Source: Mageeibacillus sp. (lineage in GTDB: Bacteria; Bacillota; Clostridia; Saccharofermentanales; Saccharofermentanaceae). Taken from it: a stretch of 64,000 bases of DNA. The translations under genes were made by a program, and so were the position numbers. Under the pieces are notes generated by a model that did not search any database, was not told the DNA's origin, and saw nothing but the letters and a program-made list of their open reading frames with translations. The stretch spans positions 1 to 64,000 of the forward strand of contig JAKVLB010000006.1 of assembly GCA_022484595.1 (NCBI GenBank), in the 5' to 3' direction. This document shows positions 46,274-56,593 of this stretch, one piece after another; the first letter of the stretch is position 1; every line of letters starts with the position of its first letter.

Positions 46274-47145
46274 TCGTGCGATTCTGCAAGCTCAAGAAGC
46301 TTTTTGAGTCTGTGATTCATACCTGATTTTCCGATAGGAGGATTCATCATGGCACCGAGTTCGGCAATCGAGGCTCCCGGATTAGCGAGGTGTGCTTTTG
46401 CAGCCTCTGTCAGTTCAGGAGTAAGTTTTCCTGCAAATGACGACATCATCAGTTTCTTTATGAGTTCGTTTCGCCTTACGCCTGCCTCAGCCTGACGTTT
46501 TGAATTGCCTTCATCGCAGTTGACCGCGCGGCAGACATCGCCGTTGACGGTCTTTCTCGCACGTATATCCTCGAATTCCAGCATCGAATGAGCTGCTCCT
46601 GTATGTCCGAGGAAGTCGGATACCATGTCTCCCGCTTTGAAATATACGGCACTGAAATCCGAGCGGTTCTTCACAACAGGATCTATTTTCCAGTTCTGAA
46701 GCATAAGACACACAAGCTCCGTGATTCTGTCATTGCTTATATGGAATTCAATCCTGTAGTTTTTCGCAGGATCAGAGCAGTATCCGGTCGCAAGGAAAGC
46801 CCCGCGCAAAAAACCTGCGGCAAAAGCTTCGTCGCCGGGCAGAAGCTTAAGTCCCGATTCCGTAAAACACTGACCGAACAGTTCCGCGAAAACGCACTGC
46901 ATATCCCCTGCGACTTCAATTCTCAGACCGTCGGTACAATAATCTATTCCTTCAAGTCGCAAAAGCTCGCAGATCCCGCTCTTGATTTCCGGTATCACTT
47001 TGATGCTTAACGCGGGCCCGTCAGCATCCCTTTCCGCAGAACCGGCGAACATTCCGGCAATAACCGCCTGACGGGCATTTACTGTCTTTGCCCTTATTTT
47101 CGACAGCTCAAGCTTCAAACGGACGGAAAAGCTCTCTTCCGTCAT
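46270..47145 (-). CDS. whiA: DNA-binding protein WhiA
   Basis: The 291-residue protein has an N-terminal domain related to LAGLIDADG homing endonucleases (AGFLRGAFLATGYCSDP) and a C-terminal helix-turn-helix (SIAELGAMMNPPIGKSGMNH). In Firmicutes WhiA affects cell division and chromosome segregation. The start overlaps the rapZ stop by 4 bp, in the usual rapZ-whiA order, although the intervening yvcK is absent. Confidence 0.94.
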   Translation of the reverse strand: MTEESFSVRLKLELSKIRAKTVNARQAVIAGMFAGSAERDADGPALSIKVIPEIKSGICELLRLEGIDYCTDGLRIEVAGDMQCVFAELFGQCFTESGLKLLPGDEAFAAGFLRGAFLATGYCSDPAKNYRIEFHISNDRITELVCLMLQNWKIDPVVKNRSDFSAVYFKAGDMVSDFLGHTGAAHSMLEFEDIRARKTVNGDVCRAVNCDEGNSKRQAEAGVRRNELIKKLMMSSFAGKLTPELTEAAKAHLANPGASIAELGAMMNPPIGKSGMNHRLKKLLELAESHD

Positions 47146-48053
47146 TTTGAACTGTCCCCCTGCGTGGCAGTCTTATATCGATGTGAGTCTTTATCTATAT
47201 CGCGGTGATGCACAACAGCCTTGAAACCGGCGTCTTTAAGCATCCTGTATATACTCTCGGCACAATAAACGGATCTGTGCCTTCCGCCTGTGCAACCGAC
47301 ACCTATATGCAGTCTGCCCTTACCTTCCCTGATATAACTCGGGAATGTAAATTCAAGCAGATCACATGCCTTCACGACAAACTGTTTTGTCTCGGCGAAG
47401 CCTTCCAGGTACTTGCCGATAGCGTCATCAATGCCCGTCAGATTCTTAAGTTCCGGGACATAGAACGGATTGGGCAGAAACCTGACATCGAAAACATAGT
47501 CGCAATCAACGGGAAGTCCGTACTTGAACCCGAATGACTCGACAAATATCGACATCCCTGTATCTTCGTCGTCTATAATCATTTCTTTGATCTGGTCGCA
47601 AAGAGCCATAGGCGTCATCATTGAAGTATCGATGACATTCGTCGCCATCGCCTTGATATTCATGAGTTTGGTGCGTTCCTGTGCTATTGCTTCGGTAAGC
47701 GACATTCCTGACGACAGCGGGTGCTTGCGTCTTGTCTGCTGGTAACGGTTTATCAGTACGGAATCCGAAGCCTCAAGAAAAATAATCTTGTACGGGCAGC
47801 CGAGATTCTCATCAATCTGAGCCATTGCATCAGCAAAGCCTTCAAGAAATTCCTGCGATCTGACATCGACAACAAACGCAAGTTTATTGACCCCGAAGCC
47901 CTCGCCGCCTCTGCCCTTGATAAATCCTCCGCACAAATCCGGAAGAACATAAGGCGGAACATTATCCATACAGAAAAAGCCCTGATCCTCGAGATATTTA
48001 GCCGCCTGGCTCTTTCCCGCGCCGCTCATTCCGGTAAGAAAAATCAATTCCAT
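47142..48053 (-). CDS. rapZ: RNase adapter RapZ/YvcJ-family nucleotide-binding protein
   Basis: The 303-residue protein has Walker A GMSGAGKS at residues 8-15 and Walker B-like FVVDVRSQEF. The C-terminal VGCTGGRHRSVYCAE is the ligand-binding signature of the family. In E. coli RapZ controls GlmS through a small RNA; in Firmicutes the role is less clear. It lies between murB and whiA in the common order. Confidence 0.94.
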   Translation of the reverse strand: MELIFLTGMSGAGKSQAAKYLEDQGFFCMDNVPPYVLPDLCGGFIKGRGGEGFGVNKLAFVVDVRSQEFLEGFADAMAQIDENLGCPYKIIFLEASDSVLINRYQQTRRKHPLSSGMSLTEAIAQERTKLMNIKAMATNVIDTSMMTPMALCDQIKEMIIDDEDTGMSIFVESFGFKYGLPVDCDYVFDVRFLPNPFYVPELKNLTGIDDAIGKYLEGFAETKQFVVKACDLLEFTFPSYIREGKGRLHIGVGCTGGRHRSVYCAESIYRMLKDAGFKAVVHHRDIDKDSHRYKTATQGDSSK

Positions 48054-48069
48054 AGAACCTGTCCCCCTG

Positions 48070-48975
48070 TCAGAATTCGCCTATCAGCCGCACTTCGCGT
48101 TCGAGCATAACGCCCTGCTTCTCATAGACAGTAGCAACAACATAATCAATCAGTCTCAGTATATCGGCACTCTTCGCCCTGCCGCCGTTATTAACTATAA
48201 AGCCGCAGTGCTTCGGCGACACCTGTGCACCGGAATCATCAAGCTTAAAACCTCGCAGACCTGAATCCTCGATAAGCTTTCCGGCAAAATAACCTTCCGG
48301 CCGTTTAAAAGTTGAGCCGGCGCTCGGGATGTCAAGCGGCTGCGAAGCAGCCCTCTTCTCCCTTAGCTGCGCGATTCTTTCATCAATTGTCTCCTGATTT
48401 TCTTTATCGAGTTTTACCGTCAGCCCGAGAATAACCGCAGTCCGGCCGTCTCTGTCCATCTTCTCGAACAGACTTGTCCTGTACCCGAACCCGCACTCAT
48501 TCACGGTTCTGGTCAGAATCTTTTCACCGTCGGAATATCTGACGTTCACCGCAATATCACTCAGAGAGTCACCGTACGCGCCGGCATTCATAAACACACC
48601 GCCTCCGACAGAACCCGGTATTCCGCACATAAATTCTGCGCCCGTAAGTCCCTGTCTGGCGGCCGTATTTCCAAGCAACGACATGGGTGCGCCTGCTCCG
48701 GCGGAAACAGTCATTCCTGACCCGTCAATCATGGAGCTTATTGCCCCGAGCTGCCTGCCTATCCTTATAACAAGCCCGTCAAAGCCCTTATCCGACACGA
48801 GAATATTAGAACCCTGCCCCATAACAAAAGTTCTGAGACATTCCGACCTGGCGTAATCAAGAAGCTCCGCCACTTCATCTTCTGTTTTGGGCTCTGCGAA
48901 AAGCTTTGCCTCACCACCGCATCTAAACGTTGTGAACTGCTTTAGCGACACATCGCGACTAAGTTCAGGCTTCAA
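48070..48975 (-). CDS. murB: UDP-N-acetylenolpyruvoylglucosamine reductase
   Basis: The FAD enzyme reduces the enolpyruvyl group to give UDP-MurNAc. Motifs include LKQFTTFRCGGEA, VMGQGSNILVSDKGFDG, GIPGSVGGGVFMNAGAYG and, near the C-terminus, PSAGSTFKRPEGYFAGKLIE. The start is set at TTG 48975: GGAGG lies 6 bp before it, it is 1 bp past the hprK stop, and it gives 301 residues, the normal size. An ATG at 49080 would overlap hprK by 104 bp with no MurB-like sequence. Confidence 0.93.
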   Translation of the reverse strand: MKPELSRDVSLKQFTTFRCGGEAKLFAEPKTEDEVAELLDYARSECLRTFVMGQGSNILVSDKGFDGLVIRIGRQLGAISSMIDGSGMTVSAGAGAPMSLLGNTAARQGLTGAEFMCGIPGSVGGGVFMNAGAYGDSLSDIAVNVRYSDGEKILTRTVNECGFGYRTSLFEKMDRDGRTAVILGLTVKLDKENQETIDERIAQLREKRAASQPLDIPSAGSTFKRPEGYFAGKLIEDSGLRGFKLDDSGAQVSPKHCGFIVNNGGRAKSADILRLIDYVVATVYEKQGVMLEREVRLIGEF

Positions 48976-48976
48976 C

Positions 48977-49909
48977 TCAGACCTCCGGCTTCTTCCCGGG
49001 GAATACTCTCGACACAAGATCCTGCGCCGCATTATATCCCATCTTCTTGACTCTGTAATTGATTGCCGCCGCCTCGACAATAATCGCGAGGTTACGTCCG
49101 GGTCCTACAGGTATAGTAATAGACGGTACCTTTATTCCGAGAATCTCGGTGGTCTCGTCGTTAAGTCCGAGTCTGTCATAAGTCTTCTTCTCATCCCAAA
49201 GCTCGAGGTTGATGACGAAATCAATCGCTTCCTGCGGCTTTACCGACGATACTCCGTACAGCTCCTTGACATCAAGTATGCCTATGCCGCGAATCTCAAT
49301 CAGATGCCTTATTATCTCAGGTGCCCTGCCGACAAGCGTCGTCTCCGACACCTTGCGGATTTCAATCTGATCGTCTGCTATCAGTCTGTGGCCTCTCTTG
49401 ACAATCTCCAATGCCGTCTCAGATTTACCTACTCCGGACTCGCCAAGGATGAGAATACCTTCGCCGTTTACTTCAACCAGAACGCCGTGCATCGACACGC
49501 GCGGGGCAAGCTCGATTTTCAGATATTTGACAAGCTCTGACGAGAAATCAGACGTAGCCTCCGAAGTTCGAAGAATAGGCGTTGGATTGGCCTTTGCGGC
49601 TTCAAGAATTTCCTTGTGGACCTTGTGATCCCGCGTGATTATCAGCGCAGGTATCTTTTTCTCAAACAACGCCGACACAGACGCGAGCCGTTCTTCAGGC
49701 GTAAGGTGATCCAGATATGCGTGCTCCATGTTGCCTACGAGCTGGATTCTGTCCGGCCCGAAGTGGTCATAGTAACCTGCGAGCTGAAGGCCGGGGCGCG
49801 TAACGTCCGCTACCTGCAGCCTGCGCTGCTCGATGTCGCCCGAGTCGTAAACAACCTCCAGATCGAAGGCTTTCACGACCTCTGAAAGAAATACGCTTGA
49901 GAAAGGCAT
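48977..49909 (-). CDS. hprK: HPr kinase/phosphorylase
   Basis: The 310-residue enzyme phosphorylates HPr on Ser46 and so controls carbon catabolite repression. Walker A is GESGVGKS at 156-163. The signature LIEIRGIGILDVKELYG follows, and the C-terminal KKMGYNAAQDLV is present. The gene starts only 14 bp after the cellodextrin phosphorylase stop, so carbon-source transcription may run into it. Confidence 0.95.
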   Translation of the reverse strand: MPFSSVFLSEVVKAFDLEVVYDSGDIEQRRLQVADVTRPGLQLAGYYDHFGPDRIQLVGNMEHAYLDHLTPEERLASVSALFEKKIPALIITRDHKVHKEILEAAKANPTPILRTSEATSDFSSELVKYLKIELAPRVSMHGVLVEVNGEGILILGESGVGKSETALEIVKRGHRLIADDQIEIRKVSETTLVGRAPEIIRHLIEIRGIGILDVKELYGVSSVKPQEAIDFVINLELWDEKKTYDRLGLNDETTEILGIKVPSITIPVGPGRNLAIIVEAAAINYRVKKMGYNAAQDLVSRVFPGKKPEV

Positions 49910-49923
49910 TTTAAATTCTCCCG

Positions 49924-52908
49924 TCAGTTGAAATCAACATTAATATCATGTACCTTGCCGTCGGCGAAAACAGGAATCCTTGTTCCTTCAATCTTCTCTC
50001 CGTCGACCTTTATCGACACGCCTTCATTGGCTCTTCTGAAACCCTCCGGCTTTGTGATATGTATATTATACCCCGCAGATACACTTTTTATGCTGACATT
50101 GAGAGAAGTTTCTTCATCTCTCAGCAAAGGCTCGCACACAAGACAGTCCGAAGTGAACTCCACGCCGAAGCACTGAAACAGGCTGAGAAGCATCCATGTA
50201 GATGTTCCTGACAGCGTAGGTCCGATATTTTCGCCGGAATCGCTGTTGTTATACTGCGTGCACCACCTCGGGTTGCCGCATACCGTGAATGGTGACTTGA
50301 GAGTCTTGAACGGTACGATTTTATCAATTATCCAGTAAGCGGTGCCGGTAAGTCTTCTGGCAAGACTGTCATCGCTGACGCTCTTTGCCGCCTTAAGCAT
50401 GGCGGATGCCGCCATCATATTGGCATGCTTGAAGACGCCGCCGTTCTCACGGTCTCCCGGATAGTAAAGCGCTACGTCAATCTTGGGCGCAATCTGAGGA
50501 TAGTCTACAGTAGAACAAAGTCTGAACCCGTATGGAGACTTGAGATACCTGTCCAGTGAGTCAAGCATAACTCCGATCTGTTTCTCATCTGCAACTCCTG
50601 CGAGAAGCGACCATGAGAATGCGTTGAGAAAATATGTTCCGGTATGACCCGGCTCCACTGCAAGTCCGTCACCTGTGGCACCAAGATACTTAAGATTTGG
50701 CTTGGAACTTCTGTTGAACAGCACTCTCGCGAAAAAGTCGCCCTTCCAGCAATTGTCCGTAAGATCCGAAGAAAGCTTTGATGACATTGACTTGAGTTCC
50801 TTTGCGAAGCTGCTGTCCCCCAGCTTTGCAAACATTCCTTCGGCAGCATCAATCGCCACCTTGAGAAGGAATCCGTTCATCACCGACTCAGAGTACTCTG
50901 ACTCGAAAGGAATCTCTCCGTAGGAAGCACCTTTGGCCTTGAGTTGTTCTTTATACTTCTCAATCTTATCGGCACCTGAAATGCTGTCCGGATCCACTCT
51001 TAAGCAATCGTTCCAGTCGGCGCGGTCAATAAGAGGTATCCCGTGTTTGCCGACTGAAATCCTGCAGCTGTATACAATTATCGCTTTGACGGTATCGATA
51101 AGGGGACGCTTGATTCCGGCATCCTTCTTTGTCTTCTTTGTTCCTGCCATAGCGAACTTCTGCGTAAGGAAATCGTAATCACCGGTAAGTCCGACATAAC
51201 GATCCAATGCCTGGAGAAGCCAGAGACCGTCATCAGACCACCAGCCGGGTTCCTTGCCGGTCCAGTAGAAGTTATGGTTGGTGTATCCGTCCTCATAAAC
51301 ATTTTCAATCCAGCCTGTAAGCATCGACTTGATGAACTCCGTCTCGCCCATGCCGGCGAAATAGTACATTGAAGCATAGATATCCTGAATCTCACGGAAT
51401 CCTATCTCGCGATATCCCTTCTGAGTCCAGTCGAGCGATCTTGATACGAATGTCTGATAGAAAACCTGAAACGGCAGATTATTGTTTACATATGCCGAGA
51501 AATCTTCATCAGCGCTGTCAATCTGCATATATCCGGAATACCTGTGAGTAAAATCAATAACACTCTCAAGGTCTGACGGAAGATGGGACGGATCGCTGAT
51601 GTATACAGAGGCAGCCTCCATCTCAACCGCCGGAGTAACCTCAGGTACATAGTCGTCATTTACCGCATCTGAGGAGAGGCAAACAAGATTATCCACTCTG
51701 ACGCTTCTGCCGGACTTCACCGTGAACGGAACTGAAAGAGCATAGAATCCCGGTCCTTTTCTGGACGGGCAGCTTGAGAGAGGCTCTATAAACTCAGGAT
51801 TCTCAAGGCTTCCGGAACCGACAAAGTCACCGTATCTGGCGCTGTATTCGTCAGGATAAACGGTGCCCTCGTCAGTATGTGCAACAAGCGTATCAAATCT
51901 GATGTTGCCCTTGGTCCACTTTGAATTCGGATTGAAGCTTATTGCACGAAGTTCATCATTTTCGTTGAAGAACACCTCGGATTGTGTGACGACTGTCGTG
52001 AAGATAACGTCCTCTGACAGTGCGTGCGTCTCAGAAGTTCCGAACATTCCTGTATATACAAGGCGCAGGTCACGGTTATGAGTGCCCGCGTTAGTAATTT
52101 CAATCATCTGTGCCTCAGCTGCGAGAGGCATTCCGTCGTGCTGGGGCACGATAAAAATAGTTCTCTTGACTTTGAGTCCGTCTTCAAGCTCATATTCAAT
52201 GATGCTTCTGTTCTGTGAATGTATTGTCCTTACAGTCTTGAGTCCGTCCGCGATGGCAGCGCCTGACCAGAAAATCTTCTTTCCGTTTTCCACCAGATAG
52301 AACTGTCTGTTTGCCGGAAATCCATTTTCCTCAGGCAGATAGTCCCATCTCGTGGCTAACACCTGTGTGTCGGCATGAGCCCTGAACGAGCCGGCTCCAA
52401 GTCTGTCGACAGTGCTCTTGGGTGTTGACTGAAGCGGTCTGTCGAAACCGATTCTGTTGCCAAGCATCATATTGGTGTAGTAATGCGGTCCCGGCGCCGG
52501 AGATGCCGGGTTGCAGATAAGTTCACCCGATTCATTGAGTTTTCCGCCCCATTCTTCGGATTCCTTTATCGCGTCCTCTACATGCTCAAGAACAATCTTG
52601 TCAAATTTGCATTCCGAGACAGTCCCGTTCTTTTCCGAATATGCTTTTCCGTTCGCGAAAATCACGCTCTTTCCGCTTTTGGTTTCTGCAAGAAGCGCAT
52701 TATATACAGCTTCGTCTCCCGTTGCCACGCCTATGAGAGGTGAGTCAAACGTAAGTCCCGCAATTCCGATAACTACCGGTGTTTTTCCGAACCTGACGTA
52801 TTGTGCGCTTATTCCTTTTCCCTCAGTTACTATGTCTGCAAACTTTGCCTTAATCAACGCCTTTGCACTGACCTTCTGCTCCCTTGCCTTCTCGCCTTTA
52901 TAACTCAT
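49924..52908 (-). CDS. GH94 cellodextrin phosphorylase
   Basis: The 994-residue protein is in the GH94 (former GT36) family; length and domain pattern match clostridial cellodextrin phosphorylases (about 980-1010 residues). It probably splits cellotriose and longer cellodextrins with phosphate to glucose-1-phosphate and a shortened chain. The general acid Asp is in DRADWNDCL (near residue 628). The N-terminal beta-sandwich, linker and alpha-barrel order is kept (GKEPGWWSDDGLW, YYPGDRENGGVFKHAN). No signal peptide is seen, so it is cytoplasmic. It pairs with the cellobiose phosphorylase upstream. Confidence 0.85.
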   Translation of the reverse strand: MSYKGEKAREQKVSAKALIKAKFADIVTEGKGISAQYVRFGKTPVVIGIAGLTFDSPLIGVATGDEAVYNALLAETKSGKSVIFANGKAYSEKNGTVSECKFDKIVLEHVEDAIKESEEWGGKLNESGELICNPASPAPGPHYYTNMMLGNRIGFDRPLQSTPKSTVDRLGAGSFRAHADTQVLATRWDYLPEENGFPANRQFYLVENGKKIFWSGAAIADGLKTVRTIHSQNRSIIEYELEDGLKVKRTIFIVPQHDGMPLAAEAQMIEITNAGTHNRDLRLVYTGMFGTSETHALSEDVIFTTVVTQSEVFFNENDELRAISFNPNSKWTKGNIRFDTLVAHTDEGTVYPDEYSARYGDFVGSGSLENPEFIEPLSSCPSRKGPGFYALSVPFTVKSGRSVRVDNLVCLSSDAVNDDYVPEVTPAVEMEAASVYISDPSHLPSDLESVIDFTHRYSGYMQIDSADEDFSAYVNNNLPFQVFYQTFVSRSLDWTQKGYREIGFREIQDIYASMYYFAGMGETEFIKSMLTGWIENVYEDGYTNHNFYWTGKEPGWWSDDGLWLLQALDRYVGLTGDYDFLTQKFAMAGTKKTKKDAGIKRPLIDTVKAIIVYSCRISVGKHGIPLIDRADWNDCLRVDPDSISGADKIEKYKEQLKAKGASYGEIPFESEYSESVMNGFLLKVAIDAAEGMFAKLGDSSFAKELKSMSSKLSSDLTDNCWKGDFFARVLFNRSSKPNLKYLGATGDGLAVEPGHTGTYFLNAFSWSLLAGVADEKQIGVMLDSLDRYLKSPYGFRLCSTVDYPQIAPKIDVALYYPGDRENGGVFKHANMMAASAMLKAAKSVSDDSLARRLTGTAYWIIDKIVPFKTLKSPFTVCGNPRWCTQYNNSDSGENIGPTLSGTSTWMLLSLFQCFGVEFTSDCLVCEPLLRDEETSLNVSIKSVSAGYNIHITKPEGFRRANEGVSIKVDGEKIEGTRIPVFADGKVHDINVDFN

Positions 52909-52943
52909 AATCCGGGCCTCCGTTTTTCTTGAAATTACCTTGA

Positions 52944-52952
52944 ATTATAACA
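52944..52952 (-). promoter_or_regulatory. Extended -10 promoter candidate for the cellodextrin phosphorylase
   Basis: The minus strand has TGTTATAAT, a perfect extended -10, just past the hairpin at 52954-52988. A weak TTTCAA lies 16 bp upstream. The second phosphorylase may have its own promoter. Confidence 0.45.
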
Positions 52953-52953
52953 A

Positions 52954-52988
52954 GAAACCCCGCTATTGAAAGACAAAAGCGGGGTTTC
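52954..52988 (-). terminator. Hairpin between the two phosphorylase genes
   Basis: GAAACCCCGC (52954-52963) and GCGGGGTTTC (52979-52988) form a perfect 10-bp stem with a 15-base loop. The following minus-strand sequence (TTGTTATAATT) is only partly U-rich, so it may be an attenuator or RNA-stabilising hairpin and not a full terminator. Confidence 0.6.
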
Positions 52989-53029
52989 CCAATAATTTTG
53001 ATTATAATGCAATTCTTCTGATAAACTGC

Positions 53030-55465
53030 TTATCCGAGAACCACTTCAACATTGTGCTCACTGCCTGCTTCCATAACAGGAATGACGTTGCCGTCAATGT
53101 CTTTACCGTCGATACTGATACTCCTGACGCCCTTTTGTTTTGCATCCGGATTGCTGACATGAACGATGTACTTTGCACCGCGGAAAACACGCGTTACTGT
53201 ATACTCTTTCCAGTCTGACTCGATGCACGGATCGACAATAAGTCCGTCATAACCCGGCTTTACACCAAGAATTGCCTGTGAAATAGCAACAAAATTCCAA
53301 GCCGCCGTACCTGTGAGCCATGAGTTCTTTGCTTCACCGAATCTGCGGGCATCCTTGCCGGCAATCATCTGTGAATATACATAAGGCTCATTTCTGTGTA
53401 TTTCGGAGATTGACTCTCTGTATGCAGGACATATTTTCTTGTAGAGTTCAAGTGCTCTGTCGCCTCTTCCGATAACTGTCTCGCCGATAATTATCCATGG
53501 ATTGTTGTGGCAGAAAATACCTGCATTCTCCTTATATCCCGGCGGATATGACGAGCACTCGCCAAGTTCTGAATGATATGTGCTGTAAGGCGGCTGCTGG
53601 ATAACAATTCCGTGCTCGCACTCGAGGATATCTCTTACGGAATTCATTGCCTTAAGAGCTTCGCCGGTCTTGACACCGATTCCGGCCATTACACAGTAAC
53701 CCTGGGACTCGATAAAGATCTTGCCCTCCTGGCATTCCTTTGAACCAACCTTGTTGCCGAAAGCATCATATGCTCTGACAAACCACTCGCCGTCCCATCC
53801 GGCTGTGAGAACCGCTTTGTTCATGGCATCGATTTCTGCCTGAGCCTTGTCAGCTTCAGCGTTCATACCCCTGCGTCTGTAAAGCTCTACAAGTTCAGGT
53901 CCGATTGCGACGAACATACCCGCGATAAGCACGGACTCAGCAACTCTTCCGTCCGATGTTCCGAATGTCTGGAATGACTCGCCCGGTTCCGTCGAATGGC
54001 AGTTGAGGTTGAGACAGTCGTTCCAGTCTGCACGTCCGATCAACGGAAGCTCATGAGGTCCCTTATTGTTTACAACATGATAGAAAGACGCTGTCAGATG
54101 CTCAAGAAGCGTGCCTGAATCGGAAGGATTGCAGTCATAAGGTGTAGCCTCGTCAAGAATAGTGAAATCACCTGTCTCCTTGATGTATGCCGCAGTGCCC
54201 GCAATAAGCCAAAGCGGGTCATCGTTGAATCCGCCGCCGATATCGTTGTTGCCCTTCTTTGTAAGTGGCTGATACTGGTGATAGCAGCCGCCATCGCGGA
54301 ACTGAGTCGAAGCGATATCGATAATTCTCTCTCTGGCTCTCTCAGGAATCTGGTGAACGAAGCCCAGAAGATCCTGCGATGAATCACGGAAACCGAGTCC
54401 TCTTCCGACACCGGACTCAAAATACGATGCGGAGCGGCTCATGTTGAATGTGACCATACACTGGTAAGGATTCCAGATGTTGACCATTCTGGCAATCTTC
54501 TCATCCTTGATATCAACTGTGTAGCGCGAGAGAAGGTCATCCCAGGTTGTCTTGAGGTCTGCCATCGCTGCGTCAACCTGTGCGTCTGTAGCAAACTGCG
54601 CAATCATAGCCTCAGCAGGCTTCTTGTTGATGACATCCGGTGCTTCCCACTTGTCCTGAACAGCAAGTTCACAATAACCGAGAATAAAGATATATGACTT
54701 CTTCTCTCCCGGAGCAAGCGACACATTTATCTGGTGGCTTGCACACGGCTGCCAACCGTCGGCAACGGAATTGTGAGCCTTGCCTTCGGAAACTGCCTGC
54801 GGCTCATCAAAGCCGTTATACATACCGAGAAATTCTTCAAGTGATGAATCATATCCGTCAACAGGTACATTTACCGAATAGAAAGCATAATGATTTCTTC
54901 TCTCACGGTATTCTGTCTTGTGGTAGATCGTGCTTCCCTTGATCTCAACCTGGCCGGTCGAATAGTTACGCTGGAAGTTGAGCATATCATCAGAAGCATC
55001 CCATAGACACCACTCACGAAGTGAGAAGAGCTGAACTGTCTTCGGCGACTTGCCTTTGTTCTCGATTGTTACGCGGTTGACCTCGCCCTTATATCCGTTA
55101 GGAACAAAAGCCAGAAGCGACGCTTCTATACCGTTCTTGGAAGACGTAATTCTTGTATAGCCCATACCGTGACGGCATTCGTAGCTGTCAAGCTGCGTCT
55201 TGCAAGGCTTAAAGCCCGGATTCCATATGGTGTCACCATCCTTGATATAGTAATAGCGCCCGCCGTCATCCACAGGAATGTTATTGTAACGGTAACGTGT
55301 AATTCTGCGAAGTCTCGCATCCTTGTAGAAATTGTAACCACCAGCGGTGTTAGAGATAAGGCCGAAGAAGTCCTGTGATCCCAGATAATTTATCCATGGA
55401 TAAGGTGTCTTTGGTGTCTCAATAACATACTCGCGGGCAGCATCATCAAAGTGTCCAAACTGCAT
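53030..55465 (-). CDS. GH94 cellobiose phosphorylase
   Basis: The 811-residue protein has the length and motif pattern of clostridial cellobiose phosphorylases: [51 protein letters not shown] (general acid Asp near residue 478), and [21 protein letters not shown]. It would split cellobiose with phosphate to glucose and glucose-1-phosphate. No signal peptide, so cytoplasmic. It is preceded by a terminator that separates it from the transporter operon. Confidence 0.93.
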   Translation of the reverse strand: MQFGHFDDAAREYVIETPKTPYPWINYLGSQDFFGLISNTAGGYNFYKDARLRRITRYRYNNIPVDDGGRYYYIKDGDTIWNPGFKPCKTQLDSYECRHGMGYTRITSSKNGIEASLLAFVPNGYKGEVNRVTIENKGKSPKTVQLFSLREWCLWDASDDMLNFQRNYSTGQVEIKGSTIYHKTEYRERRNHYAFYSVNVPVDGYDSSLEEFLGMYNGFDEPQAVSEGKAHNSVADGWQPCASHQINVSLAPGEKKSYIFILGYCELAVQDKWEAPDVINKKPAEAMIAQFATDAQVDAAMADLKTTWDDLLSRYTVDIKDEKIARMVNIWNPYQCMVTFNMSRSASYFESGVGRGLGFRDSSQDLLGFVHQIPERARERIIDIASTQFRDGGCYHQYQPLTKKGNNDIGGGFNDDPLWLIAGTAAYIKETGDFTILDEATPYDCNPSDSGTLLEHLTASFYHVVNNKGPHELPLIGRADWNDCLNLNCHSTEPGESFQTFGTSDGRVAESVLIAGMFVAIGPELVELYRRRGMNAEADKAQAEIDAMNKAVLTAGWDGEWFVRAYDAFGNKVGSKECQEGKIFIESQGYCVMAGIGVKTGEALKAMNSVRDILECEHGIVIQQPPYSTYHSELGECSSYPPGYKENAGIFCHNNPWIIIGETVIGRGDRALELYKKICPAYRESISEIHRNEPYVYSQMIAGKDARRFGEAKNSWLTGTAAWNFVAISQAILGVKPGYDGLIVDPCIESDWKEYTVTRVFRGAKYIVHVSNPDAKQKGVRSISIDGKDIDGNVIPVMEAGSEHNVEVVLG

Positions 55466-55512
55466 TGTGATTGCCTCCGTGCCTGTTGTTATTTTTACTA
55501 AAAAGCATTTTT

Positions 55513-55521
55513 ATTCTACAC
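55513..55521 (-). promoter_or_regulatory. Extended -10 candidate promoter of the cellobiose phosphorylase
   Basis: The minus strand has TAGAAT (55513-55518) just after a TG dinucleotide, about 48 bp before the start. No good -35 is seen. A palindromic TTGCGCAA lies about 22 bp further upstream. Confidence 0.4.
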
Positions 55522-55652
55522 TATTTATTGGTTTATATGTTGCGCAAATTAAAATTTTTGGCATTTTATTTTAGCCTGCCAGTGAAACGACGTGAACTTC
55601 CCTCGATATAGGCTGCTGGCGCACTAAATTGTCACTCCGTACATACTTACAT

Positions 55653-55689
55653 AAAAAACAACGGACCGTCTCCGTGGAGAGGTCCGTTG
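55653..55689 (-). terminator. Terminator of the sugar ABC transporter operon
   Basis: CAACGGACC (55659-55667) and GGTCCGTTG (55681-55689) form a perfect 9-bp stem, followed on the minus strand by TTTTTT. It is 29 bp after the second permease gene. Confidence 0.88.
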
Positions 55690-55717
55690 CCGTTGTGCTT
55701 CGTAAGATGCAGGGAAA

Positions 55718-56593
55718 TTACTCCTTGACACCGCCTGCAGCCACACCGGAAATGATGTAACGCTGCATGAAAGCGTAAACGATGATAATAGGAAGGATTG
55801 ATGCCGACAGACCGACATAAATCGCGCCGTAATCTACGAAACGGTCACCGTAGAGCTGAGCTACCATGAGCGGAAGAGTCTTGTCTTCAGGACGGCTCAA
55901 GAGGATTGACGGAGCGAAGAAGTTGTTCCATGAACCCAGAAATGAGAAGATTGCCTGCGTGGCAAGTGCCGGTGTCATAATAGGTAAGCAGATACGGTTA
56001 AATGTGTAGAACTCGCCTGCGCCGTCAATTCTTGAAGCTTCGATGATTTCCTTTGAAAGCGATGTATCAAGATACTGCTTAATGAAGAAAACCGTTGAAG
56101 GAGCTGCGATTGCAGGAAGAATCAAAGGCCATTTTGTTCCGATCAGGTTCATGGCGTTCATCAAACGGTAGAAACCGGTGATGTTTACGGCAGTAGGAAC
56201 CATCATGACGCCTACGATTACTGCGAACAGAACTTTTCTGCCCTTGAAGTTATAGACCGAAAGAGCATAGGCTGTAAGAGCCGAGAAGTAAACTGTAAGC
56301 ACTGTGGCGCTGATTGAAATTACGAACGAGTTATAGAAACCGCGAGGGAAACTGAAAGTAGCTCTCTCCGTAAGCTTTGTCCAGTTCTCAGGAAGCTGCT
56401 TAAACAGATTCGGGTTAGGATAAAGCTTGATTACTCTGGTCAATACTGATGTCGGCCATGTAGCTGACATAAACATGAACCAGAAAGGAAGAATAGCCAG
56501 AATAGAGAAGAAAATAACTACAACATAAACAAGTGTGCTGTAAGCAGCTATCGATCCGGACTTACTCTTAAGCTTAGGTTCGTTAGTACTCAT
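55718..56593 (-). CDS. Carbohydrate ABC transporter permease (MalG-like)
   Basis: The 291-residue protein has six membrane helices and the EAA loop with EIIEASRIDGAGEFYTFNRICLPIMTP. It forms the sugar channel with the MalF-like partner. The ATG abuts the stop of the preceding permease by one shared base. The operon has no ATP-binding gene, as is common where one MsmK-type ATPase serves several transporters. Substrate is inferred to be cellodextrins from the neighbours. Confidence 0.93.
   Translation of the reverse strand: MSTNEPKLKSKSGSIAAYSTLVYVVVIFFSILAILPFWFMFMSATWPTSVLTRVIKLYPNPNLFKQLPENWTKLTERATFSFPRGFYNSFVISISATVLTVYFSALTAYALSVYNFKGRKVLFAVIVGVMMVPTAVNITGFYRLMNAMNLIGTKWPLILPAIAAPSTVFFIKQYLDTSLSKEIIEASRIDGAGEFYTFNRICLPIMTPALATQAIFSFLGSWNNFFAPSILLSRPEDKTLPLMVAQLYGDRFVDYGAIYVGLSASILPIIIVYAFMQRYIISGVAAGGVKE

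Noticed and set aside
48976-49080. A 35-residue N-terminal extension of MurB from an ATG inside hprK
   Set aside because: The TTG at 48975 has GGAGG at the right distance and gives the normal family length.
55390-55403. TTATCCATGGATAA, resembling a pair of DnaA boxes
   Set aside because: It is inside the cellobiose phosphorylase coding sequence, stands alone and does not match TTATCCACA.
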